Positions 13,178 to 24,830 of a stretch of 64,000 bases of DNA are shown one piece after another. Below the pieces are notes generated by a model. That model saw only the letters and a program-made list of their open reading frames with translations. It made no database searches and had not been told where the DNA came from. The position numbers and the translations under genes were made by a program. Position 1 is the first letter of the stretch. Each line of letters begins with the position of its first letter. Source of the DNA: Cladorhizidae sp. MBARI D1340-BT2 (lineage: Eukaryota > Porifera > Demospongiae > Poecilosclerida > Cladorhizidae); NCBI GenBank assembly GCA_028752905.1, contig JAQNBH010000004.1:3580610-3644609 (forward strand), in the 5' to 3' direction.

Positions 13178-14160
13178 TCAATTGAACCGCTCACACTTTT
13201 GTGCTAGGCTGATGTGTAATGCCTCCTTCACTAGCAGTTCCTTCTGTCTTCTGGCCTGGTCCAAGATGGTGGTATCCTCCCACAAAATAGGATGTCCATT
13301 ACTCCATGCATGCTCAGCAATTGTAGACTTCTCTTTATTACACTCTCTACCTGCTCCTTGACGTTCTTTCACTCAGGTCTCCAGCCTTCCGATTGTCTCC
13401 CCTATGTTGTATTTCCAACAGCTACAAGTCATGCAGTATGCAACATATGAGTGCATATTAGCTAGTAAAACATCCTTCACTTTGCTCAGTTGTGTCCTCA
13501 GAGTTCTTCCCGATCTGAAGATGACATTAATATTGAACTTCCTGCAGACCTTCCTCAATGTCTTCACTCATCCCTGCTGCATAAGGAATTAGGATCCTTC
13601 TTTTTACTACTCATTGCCTGTACTGGTGTACTCATCTTCCTTTATGCATTTAGATGTTTCGGCAGACAAAAGGTTGATGAAGGCGTGTGGATAACCATTC
13701 TCTATGAAGTCCTTATTCAAATGATGCTCTTCCTTCCAAAGGTCCTCCTTCTCAGTCACTACTCTTCTGTCTCTATCATTCAAGCTCTTCACCACCCTCT
13801 TTTGACGTGGATAGGATGATGTGATCTATCAAGGTACCAGTTGGAATGCGTGGGTTTTCTGTAGACGGTTGCAGTTAGCCTTCCATCTTCCTTCCTGTGT
13901 AGGTGACAGTCCAGAAAGGGCAACGATCCATCCACTTCAAGCTCCATGGTAAACTTTATGGATAGCCTGATGTTGTTCAGATAATTCAACAACTCCTGCT
14001 CACTTCCCTTCTTCACAATGCAGAAGATATCATTCATATCTCTTCCAAACCCTTGGCTTTAGTGGGGCAGTTGTGAGTGCCAATTCCTCAAAGAATTCCA
14101 TGTAAGGTTTGGCTACCACTGCAGACACTAGAGAGCCTATTGCTGCACACAGGGTAGGGT
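13178..14160 (-). pseudogene. Penelope-like element fragment: RT end and GIY-YIG endonuclease
   Basis: Reading the minus strand from 14160, the order is a conserved VSAVVAKPYMEFFE block and an RT palm at 13789-14037 (LPFLDCHLHRKEDG, TATVYRKPTHS). Next is the linker at 13607-13795 (NGYPHAFI). The GIY-YIG nuclease follows at 13373-13567 (CSCWKYNIGETIGRLET) and 13178-13372 (IAEHAWSNGHPILW, RRQKELLVKEALHI). The catalytic YVDD position near 14030-14041 is frameshifted and reads as M-N-D. A TGA interrupts the nuclease just before 13372, and a further frame change separates the palm from the linker. The element would copy RNA and cut the target with the GIY-YIG domain. This copy is dead. The upstream RT half is missing, and the 3' end abuts the AT repeats. 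Confidence 0.9.
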
Positions 14161-14609
14161 ACTGCATTTAGAGGTAGGAGAGGTCACTGTTCTCTGTCAC
14201 TGTTCTCTCATTCAAATGTACTCAAATAGGTCTCAACTAAGCAAGACAGATATATTTCCCTAGCTATTCTAAAATGCAATCCTCAGCTTTCTGCTTCACT
14301 GAAAACATAGAATCTAAAATGAACTGCATCCTACGAAGATCATGGATAGCTAGGCAGTTACAGTCAAGTAGAGTGTTCACTGTTTCCTTACACAACTGCA
14401 CTCCATCCTCAGAGAGCTAATATCTTGGCTAATTATTCCAATAACAGATGCTCACTAATGCTAAAATGAACTGCCTCCTCAGCCAATCATCGATGAGAAG
14501 AGGCCAAGGGGGTCACTCTATCCTGCGGTAGGTCACTGTACACTATGATCCAGTGAATGGGAGTCATTTTAAAGGGGGATCACCAGATACTGCAACACCA
14601 GATTTAAGC
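14161..14609. other. No gene recognised
   Basis: Mixed sequence between two retroelements. No motif I can support. Confidence 0.4.
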
Positions 14610-17600
14610 ATGGAAGAGGAAAACTATGGTAGGGGTGGTGTATGTGACACCAGAATAGTGTGAGCTAGAGAGACGGAGGTATTGTTTGAGGTATTGCAGG
14701 AGGATGTGGTTAAGTATGAAGAATAAGGTTTCGATGTTGATTGAATTAGATTGGATTGGAAGTGGAGGACAAACCAAACAGTAATGGAAGGAGTTTGTGC
14801 ATTTGGTTAGGATTGGAGATCTGGTTGTAGGGAACAAGTTGCAGCGCTGTGACGGTAGGTGGACATGGGAATGTGGGGAGAGAAAGTTGGTCATAGATTA
14901 TATGTTGTTTAGTGTGGACGTGAATGTAACTAGGGTGGTAGTTGAGGACTCAGGCAAGCTGGATGTGGGGTTTGGACCATAATATTATTTGGGGAGAAAT
15001 TCTGTGGGATAGGAGAGAGGTACAAGTGAGAAGAGAGAGACATAAATGAAGAAATGAAAATGGGCTGGACTGGGAGGAGTATCATGAGGCAGTGGAGGAA
15101 ATTTTCATGGGGTGGGAAGAGGAGGTGAGAAAGCTTGAGCAAGCGTTAGCAGGAAACATAGTTGAAGAGGTGGGGTAGGTAGAAGGAGAAAGTTTGGGCT
15201 GCAGCAGAGAAAGGAATTGGAGGGAAGAAGATTACAGACAGGTCAGAGGGATGGTGGTCAGAGAATCTGGGGAGTTAATTAGTATTAGGAATGGGATATG
15301 GAAAAGACTGAGGGAAGCAAGGAAGAGTGCGGAGAGAGAGGCTACATTAACTGACTATAGAGAAGCAAGAGAGGAAGTGAAAAAGACTATTTGAAAGACA
15401 AGAAGGAATTGACAAAGAAAACTATAAAGAAGATTAGACAGCAGTAGGACTAGTTGTCAGCTGTTTTGGAATGATTTGAGAGCAAAGAGTAAGGAGAGAA
15501 GAATAAAAGGAGTGAAAGATGACCAGGAAAGGATGGTGCAGGAAGAAGAAGAAGTACTGGAGGTGATGGCAAAACTCTGGGAAGAGCTGGGGAGGAAAAA
15601 AGAGGATGCCAGAGTACAAGAATTAGAAATAGGAGAAGTGAGTGGACATGAGTTGGGTGTGTGTGAAGAAGTAAGTTGGGAAGAAGTAGTACAGGTAATG
15701 AAGTGTTTGAAGAGAGGAAAGGCACCATGCCCTGATGGAATGTTGAACGAGATGCTGATGAATGGAGGTAGAAGGTTGGTGAAGGTCATGTTGCAGGTGA
15801 TGAATGTGGTGATGAGGATTGAGTGTGCTGCACAGTGGACTGAAAGAGGAGTTTGCTGGTACCTCTCCTCTAGGATGGCGATGAGGATGAAGTAGGGAAT
15901 TATAGGGGAATTGCATTATATTGTAGTGTGGTTAAGGTGTTTGCGAGAGTGTTGGCGAAGAGGTTGGGAGGGTGTGCTGAGTATAGGATTTTGACGGAAG
16001 CACAAGAGGATTTAGGAGCCTGAGGAGATGTTCGGACCAGTGGTTGATGTTAAGAAGAGTTTGTGAAATGAGGAAGAGTGAGAAGAAACATTCATATCCT
16101 GCTTTCCTGGACATAAGTACGGCATATGACAACAATATGTGGAGGGAGTGATTGTGGCAGAAGTTGAGGCAGTATGAAGTAGAGGAGAAACTTGTGAGGC
16201 CATGTGTAGGATTGTATAGTGGGGTGGAGACGACGGTGACATAGGAAGGTCAAGGTTGTTCACTGTGGAGAATGGACTTAGGCTGGAATGTCATTTGTCT
16301 CCACTTCTGATCAATAATTATTCGATGGGACTGGCAGATGACTTGGAGAGAGCTGAGCTAGGAGTCAAGGTGGAATGCTGTTAGTGTCGGGCACTTATGT
16401 GTGCAGATGATGTTGTTCTACTGGCAGACTCGGGGTGGAACTGCAAGCTATGTTGGATGTAATACAGGCTTATATCTTAAGATGGAAGATAAAGATAGAA
16501 GAGCAAGGTCATGCATGGTAGTAGGGAAGAAGGAAGCATTGGTGAGGAGATATTGGAAGAGGTAAAAGAATTCAAATTTGTGGAGTATGGTTTGATAGGA
16601 AGCTAAAGGGTAATGTTCAGTTAGAGAAGATGGCAAAGAAGGCAGAAGAGTGGGTTGGAAAGGTGACATGGATGAGTATAGTGAATGGGCAGGTGGAAGT
16701 AGACAAAGGAAGAATGGTGTGGGAGCTTCTTGAGACCTAGTATGGAGGAGCAGCCGAAGTGTGGACAGGAGGATATAATGCTTGCAAGAAGTTGGAGTCA
16801 GCACAGATGAGAGTGGGTAGGAGATTGTTGGGGGCAAGTAATATAGTAGCAGGAATGGCAATATGGGGAGGTATGGGGTGGAGGAAGCTGGAGGAGAGGA
16901 GGGAAGAGATGAAGATTTTGTTTGGCTAGAGGTGTTGGAACAGAGTAGATTGGTAGTTGTAAATAAACTTAGAGAGGATGGAGGAATCGGATGGTGGGAA
17001 GAATATGAGATCTTGAGGATAAAATACGAGCTAAACTACGAGGTTGTGTCAATTTGTAAGTAGAAGGAGAAAAGGAAGTTGAGAAATGAGAAGGATTGGG
17101 AGGAGGAAGTAAACGGCGAGAGTTTTATATATTGGCTAAGAATGGTGCAGGAGTGTGTGAGGTCTATGTATGGTCAGGAAGGTCCGCAGTTGCAATTTAG
17201 ACTGAGGACTGCATCAGCTGGGTTGTTAGAGCCATGTAGGGTAGTCAGGGATGAGAGGTGTATAATGTGTAATAGTGGAGCAGGGGAAGATGTGGAACAT
17301 TTCTTGGTGATGTGCGGGGAAATTGAGAGGGTTTGGCTTGTACTGATGGATAAGGTGCACCGAATTTAGGGGCAGGAAAGTGGCTGGTTGAATTTAGAAG
17401 AGTAGGTATGAATGGAAAAGTGGCATTGCTTTGGGGGAAAGATTTGGAGAGAGCAAGTGATAGTGATGGAGGAGGTGAGCGAGTGTGTTATGTATAGGGT
17501 AATAGGGAAGTGGTGGCAGAGGAGAAGAAACTGTTGTATGGCGAGCTGAAGAATATTCTTTGGTCTCCTCCCCTCCCCCCTCCTTGAGCAGCAGGACACT
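14610..17600 (+). pseudogene. Decayed APE-type non-LTR retrotransposon
   Basis: Plus-strand fragments keep the order of a single polyprotein. The end of an endonuclease (VYVTPE near 14640, VRIGDLVVGNKLQ and GRWTWECGERK at 14797-14900) comes first. A charged linker (15194-15620) and an RT start (GKAPCPDGMLNEML near 15718-15760) follow. RT motif A (FLDISTAYD near 16105-16130) is followed by a motif C whose Tyr is changed (CADD at 16400-16411). Later come WMS-V-NGQVEVD near 16670-16700, MRVGRRLLGAS near 16808-16840, and a Cys/His tail at 17079-17369 (RLRTASAGLLE, ERCIMCNSGAGEDVEHF). Many stops and frameshifts separate the blocks, so it is inactive. Composition is strongly purine-rich on the plus strand, unlike the neighbours. 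Confidence 0.88.
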
Positions 17601-18309
17601 CATAACTTAGTATTGTGGATATTATTATTAAGTACTGTTGATTTTTAATATAGATTGTTATTAGTGTTAGTTGCTGTTACATAGTGTCACAGTGTGCTGT
17701 AATTATGTGGTAGCCTTAACAGGCTCAACAGTATGAACATTAAATCATTAAAGATCGTTACTTTTTATAATTAGATTTATTTGGTATTATGCATGTTATG
17801 CACAGATAAGCTTCAGCTAATAAAAAGTATACATAATATAACTTGCATACGATATGTCCATTCTTCATTTCGGAGGTTGTGCAATGTGGCAATGCTGCTT
17901 CAGTGTTGGGTTCTCTGGCTAATCATCTAGTGATTTCGGGAACATCTGCTGTTTTTGTTGTTTGGGTTGTTGTTGTTGTTTATCCTTAGTTTGAAATTAG
18001 TGTGTTATTATTTTTTAGAATAATAATAGTAGTATTTTTTCTTGTTAAAGTCGTTTGATTCTTTATTTTGTGGGGAGTAAAAAAAAATTCTAACCATAAA
18101 ATCCAATTTTTACATTTCTGTTCTTAAATTATTTATTGTAAAATGGTACTAATAAAGATCTTGTGCGTAATACGATACTGAATCTAGTGTAGCTGCATCA
18201 ACAAGCAACTGCATTTTTTTTTCCTACATGGAAGTGATCATCCTCAGAAGTTTACTCGTGACAATAGTCAAAAGCATTCCAACAAAGTCAGGTATATATA
18301 TTGAAGCTC
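17601..18309. other. Likely 3' tail of the preceding element, then AT-rich sequence
   Basis: About 17601-17770 holds TGTCACAGTGTG and TAGCCTTAACAGGC motifs and a TTAAATCATTAAAG end, plausible for the 3' untranslated tail of the retroelement. The rest is AT-rich without genes. Confidence 0.4.
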
Positions 18310-18672
18310 TCAATGAAGTTGACATAACATTGAAATCACCTTCTCAATAATCAACTTCAAATTGTATTCACTCGACATTTCAACTAGATGCTCTAGCATT
18401 CATCATGGAAGGTGATTTAAATATACATAGCTACTTGTACGTATATATGTGAATTACACAGGCACATGTATACCATCATGATAAACTACTTCTGGAGTTG
18501 TACTGAGTAGGTGGTTGTTCGATTAGCTAAATGTTTTAGAATAGAAATCAAAAAATTAATAAAGCAAGAATTTACCGGTGTAGACAACAGATATTTATAG
18601 AGACTAATATACAATAACATTCAACTTAAAATTGTACTCTCTCAACGTTTTAACTAAATATCATCAAAGATG
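18310..18672. mobile_element. Relatives of the foldback element at 3832
   Basis: At 18335-18418 the blocks AATCACCTTCTCAATAATCA, CGACATTTCAACTAGATGCT and ATTCATCATGG parallel one arm of the 3832-3976 element, with an inverted GAAGGTGATT at 18409-18418. A third weaker copy lies near 18607-18672. No coding capacity. Confidence 0.5.
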
Positions 18673-18715
18673 CTAAGACTTGTGTAAGCCAGCTATTTAC
18701 CGGTAGCTAGCTAGC

Positions 18716-18760
18716 TATCCACCACGTGCTACCGAGCTATCCACCACGTGCTACCGGCAC
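18716..18760. repeat. Duplicated 22-bp segment with CACGTG
   Basis: CTATCCACCACGTGCTACCG occurs twice in tandem, so a palindromic CACGTG core is repeated 22 bp apart. No promoter function can be claimed. Confidence 0.6.
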
Positions 18761-18831
18761 ACTTGTCCAGCATGTGAACCACCACACGCGTTTAGAACAT
18801 GAACAAAAATAATAATAGTAGATAGAATCTT

Positions 18832-18835
<4 letters not shown>

Positions 18836-18904
<69 letters not shown>

Positions 18905-18932
18905 GGTAATAATAATAATAATAATAATAATA
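18836..18932. repeat. (GATA)n and (AAT)n microsatellites
   Basis: About 17 copies of TAGA/GATA up to 18904, then (AAT)n at 18910-18933. Confidence 0.97.
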
Positions 18933-19144
18933 ATCTTTGGCTGCAGCTCAGTTACAACATGGTCCTCTTTACTCAGTTCTTATTAATATCAGATTGAATT
19001 TAGGCCAACCAAACCTCATACTCATCTAGATGAGGTTTCCTTTGCCAGAGTTGAACCAGGAAGGAAAAAAAATTCTTCAGAGCCCATCATGAATTATCTC
19101 AGATGGATAGTTTACTAGTAACCTCTACACTTGCAACAGTCCTC

Positions 19145-19450
19145 TCCTGAGTGCTGTCCTCTGACATACCAAGGGAGGATCAGGTCGATGATTCATTACG
19201 CCTATTCTGGGTGCAACATCAAGAGTGTCTGTGGAAGAAGGAAGAAGACCGTTTATTGTGGAGGGATAAAATTGTATTGTCATTCATTTTTCAAGATTAT
19301 TTGCTCAAGGAACTCCATCGGAGGCATCCTGGAATGTCATGCATGAAGAGAGGTCAAGAGGATACATGTGATGGCCCAGTTTGGATAAAGATTACTGAAC
19401 CATTAGCCTGGCTTGTGTGACTTGCCAGGCTGTGAAATATGTATGTGCAC
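19145..19450 (+). pseudogene. Ty3/gypsy-like integrase, N-terminal zinc-binding remnant (left of hAT)
   Basis: The frame at 19151-19420 reads VDDSLRLFWVQHQE, LLKELHRRHPGMSCMK and then, across frame changes, a stretch ending LACVTCQAVKYV at about 19400-19440. This is the layout of the HHCC zinc domain that precedes the integrase core in gypsy-type pol. Two of the usual residues lie in shifted frames. The remnant stops at the 8-bp target duplication of the hAT element (19443-19450). Confidence 0.75.
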
Positions 19451-19979
19451 CAGGATTGGGGTCAAGTACTTGTACTTATACTTGAGTACACATTTGGCAG
19501 TTTTGAGTACTTGACCTTTTGAAAATAAAGACTATTTGTACTTGGACAAAAGTACTTGGTAAATATCAAGTACTTTAAGGTGTGATTTATGTACCTGCAT
19601 GTCCTGTATAATATACATAATGAGTGCCTCAATACTGCACATTGTACAACTGTCATTGCTGCTGCAGGACAGTCTGTCTCTCACCTGCTGTGATGCTGGC
19701 ATTGTGGATTTTATCATCTTCATCTGGTGTCTGGTGTGTGGTAATGTTAGTTGTTGCAAGAATCATCTCACTCAAGAGCTTGCTTGCTGTTGCATATCCT
19801 TGCATCCTTTGATGGATTGTAGAACTTTACTCTGTCTATAAAAGGACTGTTGAATGTGTTTATGACAGTTTTGGGTCTGCTATTGCTATAATAATTTAAC
19901 TACAGTAATTGACCTTCATTTGTGCCACCTTGAAATATCCCTGGCACTACTGTGTTTTACTAGCTGTAACTTTGTAAAG

Positions 19980-21860
19980 ATGACATCTAGTGTTTGGAAA
20001 CATTGCATTCCCGCTGATAGTAAAGTTGGCAATTTTAAGGCCAAGTGCAAACATTGCAGTCGTGATTATTCATGTTCTAAAACTGCTTCATCGAAGCTCA
20101 TCAAGCGCTTTAAGGTAGATAATTTATATTGCTAGTCTAAGCTATCATTGATTATTCAGATAATTGTGTAATTATGTTGGGGGGTCAGAGGGAACACCCT
20201 TCAGTTCACCAAGACATGATCTCTACCCATGCTACACCTGGAGATCAGTGTAATCTACTAGGCTTCATCACTGATGCCAAGAAATACAGTGCAACTGATT
20301 TGCGACAGAAGACTATCACCAATGCCCTTGTCTCACACATCGCATGCGATCTTGTGCCATTCTCCAGACTGGATATATAGTCAGTAATTCATGCATGCCC
20401 TAGATCAATGCTATCAGGTGCCCAGTTGCAAACACCTAGTTGGCTCACTTCTCCCAGAGAAGGCTGCCAGCATGCAATCTGAGATCTTCCAGCAACTGAA
20501 CTGTGCACAGAGTGTGTGCGTCACACTGGACATCTGGTCCGGTCGACAGATGCGGTCATACCTCAGAGTGACTGGCCATTTCATCGTGGACTGGAGCATG
20601 ATGTTTGTGGTGCTCACGGTCATACCTCAGAGTGACTGGCCATTTCATCGTGAACTGGAGCATGATGTTTGTGGTGCTCACATGCCAATGGTTCAGGGGT
20701 CGCCACCATAGTGCAGCTGTATGAGGAAACAATCCAGTTGAACAACATTGCATCAAAGATTTCAACTATTGTGACCGACAATGCTTCAATCATGTTAAAG
20801 GCCTTCTCACTGCCTGATTCCCAGACCATTACTGAAGCCTCAGCAGCTTGTAAGTCTGACAAGGAAGATGATCTTGATTCCACTATCACTGTCGTACCAG
20901 ATGAATATGAGCATATAACTACAGACCACAGCCCATGCTTCTGCCACCCAGCTCATCGTAAGTGATGGGTTCAAGGTGGCAGGTCAGCTAAACCGCGTTC
21001 TCGGAAAAGTCTGCAAAGTCGTTAACATGTGCACAAGTCAACAATCGCCACTAATCTACTTGAGGGGGAAACAAAATTGCAGACAGCAAATGCAACAAGG
21101 TGGAATTCCCAAGTGAAAATGATTCGCTCCATGTACCTGCAGCTAAGCTGAACCAGCTTGATGCACCCTCCATCACTGCATACGATCGTAACATCCTCAA
21201 TGACATGCTTGAGATCCTGGAGCCATTCGAGGAAGCTACAGACATTGGTCAGCATGAGAAAACAGTAACTGCCAGTTTTGTCATCCAAACCATCATTGGC
21301 TTTCGGATTCATCTTATATACCACCATGTAATCCCACTACAAGAACAGTTTCATCACAGCCCTGTGTATCTCACTTGATAGGCATATGCAGTGTATGAGT
21401 ACAATCAGGTTTTCAGGATTGCTGCTTGTCTCGATCCTCGTTTCAAGCTGCAATGGTGCCAGGATGCCAACCAACGGGAAAGCTGTTACAACAGAGCTAT
21501 CTATGAGGGCTGTTGAACATGCTCATTCTCCGGAGACCTCTGCAGTGAGTGTAAGCAGACCACTGTTCAACTTTATGACTGTGCCAGCTGCTACAGATCA
21601 ACCAGTATCATTCATGGCTGAGGTGAATCAGTATCTTGGCGAAGCATCCATGGATGAAGAGAGTGATGACCCTCTTGCATACTGGAAAGGACATTCACAC
21701 ATGTACTCTGCCCTATCCAAGCTTGCTGTCAAGTACCTGACCATCGTGGCTTCATCAGCATCAGTAGGGAGGACATTTGGAAGGTGTTCCGGCCAGATAG
21801 GTGTCGTCGACTCACTGATAAAACCTTTCAGGTGATCATGATGATCAAGTGCAATCACCA
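19980..21860 (+). pseudogene. hAT transposase, inactivated
   Basis: It starts at ATG 19980 with a BED-finger-like segment (SSVWKH, KAKCKHCSRDYSCSKT), whose final His pair is not clear. The core follows in several frames: CVTLDIWSGRQMRSYLRVTGHF near 20517-20590, VTDNASIM near 20770, HPAHRK near 20945, and a conserved TANATRWNSQVKMIRSM stretch near 21085-21135. The C-terminal dimerisation region reads DPLAYWKGHSHMYSALSKLA at about 21669-21728, then AVKYLTIVASSASVGRTF. A 64-bp tandem duplication at 20554-20681 and several stops break the frame. It would have cut and pasted the element by DDE chemistry. The copy is non-autonomous now. Confidence 0.9.
20554..20681. repeat. 64-bp tandem duplication inside the transposase
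   Basis: GGTCATACCTCAGAGTGACT starts at 20554 and again at 20618. The copies differ at about one base. Because 64 is not a multiple of three it shifts the frame. Confidence 0.97.
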
Positions 21861-22140
21861 ATTGATTGATATATCAACTGAACGCTGAAGTGGTTGAACT
21901 GTCACCTGGTATTAAGACATAACATATTATGATGCATGATTTATCAATGAAATATGGTTTCAATTACAAAAAAGATAAAATGTCCGGCTTATATTTGTGT
22001 ACTTGTACTTGATGCATCAATACTTAATGTACTTGAGCACTTGCTACACAAATTAGGTATTGTACTTGCACTTGATATGTCAGTACTTGGTGTACTTGAA
22101 TACTTGATCAACTGCACTTGACCCCAACCCTGATGTACAC

Positions 22141-22740
22141 TTACAGGCAAAGATTACTAACTATTAGCCTGACTTGTGTGACTTGCCATGGTGTAAAATA
22201 TGTACATGCACTTCCAGTAGCTGCACTGGATCTTTGGGTATGGCCTTCAAGGCCATGAGAATGTATCCATGTGGATTTTGCAAGTCCCTTTCTAAGGTCG
22301 AAGTTCATGTTTGCAGCAGATGCACACTCAAAATGGTATGTGCTATACATTATGTCATGAACTACTCTACCTCACACCATTGGAAATTAACACATGTTTG
22401 CATCTTATGGACTACATCAGCACCTACACAATGGTCCTCAATAGGAATTTGATGAAGATTACGGAATTAAGCACATTAATAGTGCTCCATATTATCCAGC
22501 CTCAAATGAAAGTCATTTAAACAGGCCATGAAGGCTACCTACAAAATAATTGACTCCCATTGCGCAGCAGCATGTGCCTAGCTTTCTGCTCGTCTATCAA
22601 AGTACTCTCCATGTTACAACTAGTGCGGCAACATACACCTTGTTCAATAGCTACTCTGCAGCAGATTTGATTTGCTAGAGCCTGACAGAGAGGTACAAGT
22701 GGAGGCTAAGCAACCCAAAAGAACCATGATGTAAATGCTC
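22141..22740 (+). pseudogene. Ty3/gypsy-like integrase core remnant (right of hAT)
   Basis: The first about 65 bp repeat the end of the left remnant (AAAGATTACT ... GTAAAATATG), so that segment exists on both sides of the hAT. Then the integrase core follows in several frames: ECIHVDFA near 22255-22280, DAHSKW near 22318-22336, FASYGL near 22398, IKHINSAPYYPASNE near 22465-22510, SFLLVYQST near 22580-22607 and FDLLEPDREVQVEA near 22666-22710. Stops and shifts make it inactive. It would have joined the cDNA of an LTR retroelement to the host genome. Confidence 0.78.
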
Positions 22741-22804
22741 CTTGAGAGTGGAGTGTTGGCCAAGATGCAATGGCTCAGAATTGGTGTCAAGCAGCTTCAG
22801 CCCA

Positions 22805-22885
22805 ATATAATTATATATATATGTATATATATATATATATATATATAATGTATATAATATATTATATATAGAGAGAGAGAGATTC
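22805..22885. repeat. (TA)n and (GA)n microsatellite
   Basis: TATATATA runs with ATG interruptions, then GAGAGAGAGA. Confidence 0.95.
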
Positions 22886-24355
22886 TGTAGCATTTTGCTT
22901 TCACAATTTTTAACTCGCAGAAGCTTTCACCTGTGTCTGTATGCACACTTGGACAAATATGGGGGTAATGCTGAAATTGAATTTTTTTTGGCCTGCATAC
23001 TGACACTTCCTATTATGCTGAATACTATACCGGCACAATAGCCCCAGGCCAAAATACAAATGCTGCAATTTTCAAGGGTGTTATATATTCATGTACTGAC
23101 ACCACAGAGTTCAAAGTTCAATATTCTTATTTAGCTTTCTTAAAGCAGTCTTGCTTACTAATAAATGTATATAGCATTGTGTAACTACAGGGCAAGGAGA
23201 CTTAAAAAAAATTGTGCAATTCCCGATAAAATTATAAACCTTCGAAAATACCAGTCCTATCATGCCGAAGATTACTGAAAGAAGTGAAGTACAGTGGGAA
23301 CATAGTATCAAAAAGGATGGAAAATGGGTTTAAATAATATATAATATATTGTACTTGACATAAGATTCTCATAATGCGCTCAATATTGTTTGACATGAAA
23401 GGAAACTACTATACATATATACTATCACTAACAATAGAAGACTGCCATCTCCAGCACAACAAAGATTTCTCCTAAGCTGTAAATATATAATATAGAGAGA
23501 GGGAGCAAGTTTTAAATGAAATTGAGTTTTCGATGAGTTTCAATTGGTGAATAGAGAACTTCGGTGTATATATCTATGAATCAATCCTTCATCACAGACA
23601 ACTGTGCACAGACTATCAACTTCTTCTCATCAATCACTCCAGATGTAGAGGAAGCCTACAAAGAAATGATAGAGAGAAGACCAGCAAATATACACTCTTA
23701 ACAAGCAGGGTGCCAGCAATGAAGTGGCCTCTAACAACAAGGAGCCACTTAACATGCTACTAATGACTATGACTCGAATGCCTTACATAAAAGTTTGGCG
23801 GGTCCAGTCTGGTGGGTTTGGTCAAATCCAAGCTTAGGACGAGTCTGGCACCAGGCTCCACCTCATTTTCTCTCCATTTCCAGTCAAAAACACGAGATCA
23901 TCACAACAACTCTCGACACTGAAAACAGGAGTGCACCATATCCAACACAATAAAGATTTCTTCTAAGTTATAGATACATTATATGTAAATGGAGAGAGTT
24001 TGAAATGACTTTGAACAATGCATTACAGCAACACACCCATTTAGTATGGCATGAGAGTATATTTACAACTCCCTTCAAACTGATTTCAGAACTGTTGCTG
24101 CTATAACAAGCATACCTACTTAAAAAAATATAATAAACATAACAATTTAAATGTAATTTTGTCCTGACTAGAATTTTCAATGATTTTCTCGATGTTTGCA
24201 GCCACTGTAGCAAAGAGAAATCAAATTATTAAAAATTATAAAAATTAATTATTTTTTACAAAATAAATTATTTTTACTACAACACAACTGCAAGACCTAC
24301 ACACACAGGTTAGTTGAACCATACACATTGTGTAGAAGAGGCACAATTGACTTAT
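22886..24355. other. No gene recognised downstream of the kinase gene
   Basis: A 40-bp motif (CAACACAATAAAGATTTCTTC type) recurs at about 23455 and 23942, a local duplication. No coding exon, tRNA or rRNA was recognised. Confidence 0.4.
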
Positions 24356-24453
24356 TCACTGTGCCCTAGTTGGATGACGTACCAACAACAAGACTCCTTC
24401 CGTCCCCACCAATCCTGCTCCCACTAAGTCTTTAGCAATAGCATCTGCCTGAT
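24356..24453 (-). CDS. OXSR1: OXSR1-like last exon: C-terminal half of PF2/CCT domain
   Basis: The minus strand reads ...CCATAG then 98 nt ending in TGA (24358-24356). It completes an Asp codon with the preceding exon and encodes QADAIAKDLVGAGLV, then GTEGVLLLVRHPTRAQ and stop. This matches the helix and strand of OSR1/SPAK PF2 (the family pattern is G-(V/A)-x-E-L-V-x-A-G-L-V). The pocket formed by this domain binds RFxV/I peptides of WNKs and cotransporters. The protein ends soon after the domain, a little shorter than in vertebrates. A C19 run (minus strand) forms most of the pyrimidine tract upstream of the acceptor. Confidence 0.85.
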
Positions 24454-24467
24454 CTATGGCAAGATAA

Positions 24468-24486
24468 GGGGGGGGGGGGGGGGGGG
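24468..24486. repeat. G19 run, acting as C19 in the last-intron pyrimidine tract
   Basis: Nineteen G on plus. On the gene strand this is C19 lying about 14-32 nt upstream of the acceptor AG of the last kinase-gene exon. Confidence 0.9.
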
Positions 24487-24707
24487 TGCAACAAATATCA
24501 CAACTTATTATTTCATATTCATAATACCCATACATGCTCATCCATACATGCTCATCATCACAATACTAATGGCGGTATGGGAATTTGAACGATTTTTACA
24601 CATTCACAATATCCATGTGGACCATGTCAGTATGAAATTTACATGCACTCAATAATTTTATGCTTGTGTGCATAATTTATTATTATAATAATGGCTGGTC
24701 TCTTCCA

Positions 24708-24830
24708 GGCCTCTATTTCTAGAAGCTCTTCTCCTGACGAAGGTGCACAGGTACCCATTTACTGGGTTCCTCTATGAATCCCTTCACTCTTGGGAAAGGA
24801 TGGATTTCCTTGCCTCTATGTAGGTGTCCT
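24708..24830. repeat. Second copy of the interspersed repeat at 4695
   Basis: It shares CCAGGC, TTTCTAGAAGCT and GAATCCCTTCACTC in the same order and spacing as 4695-4815. Family unknown. Confidence 0.4.

Larger units (their letters stand above)
19451..22132 (+). mobile_element. hAT DNA transposon with TIRs and 8-bp target duplication
   Basis: The left end reads CAGGATTGGGGTCAAGT, and the right end, reverse complemented, reads CAGGGTTGGGGTCAAGT (one mismatch in 17). The flanks are ATGTGCAC (19443-19450) and ATGTACAC (22133-22140), an 8-bp target duplication with one mismatch. CAGGG ends plus 8-bp duplications are typical of hAT. Subterminal ACTTGTACTTG-type repeats occur at both ends. The length of 2682 bp fits an element with a single transposase gene. 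Confidence 0.93.
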
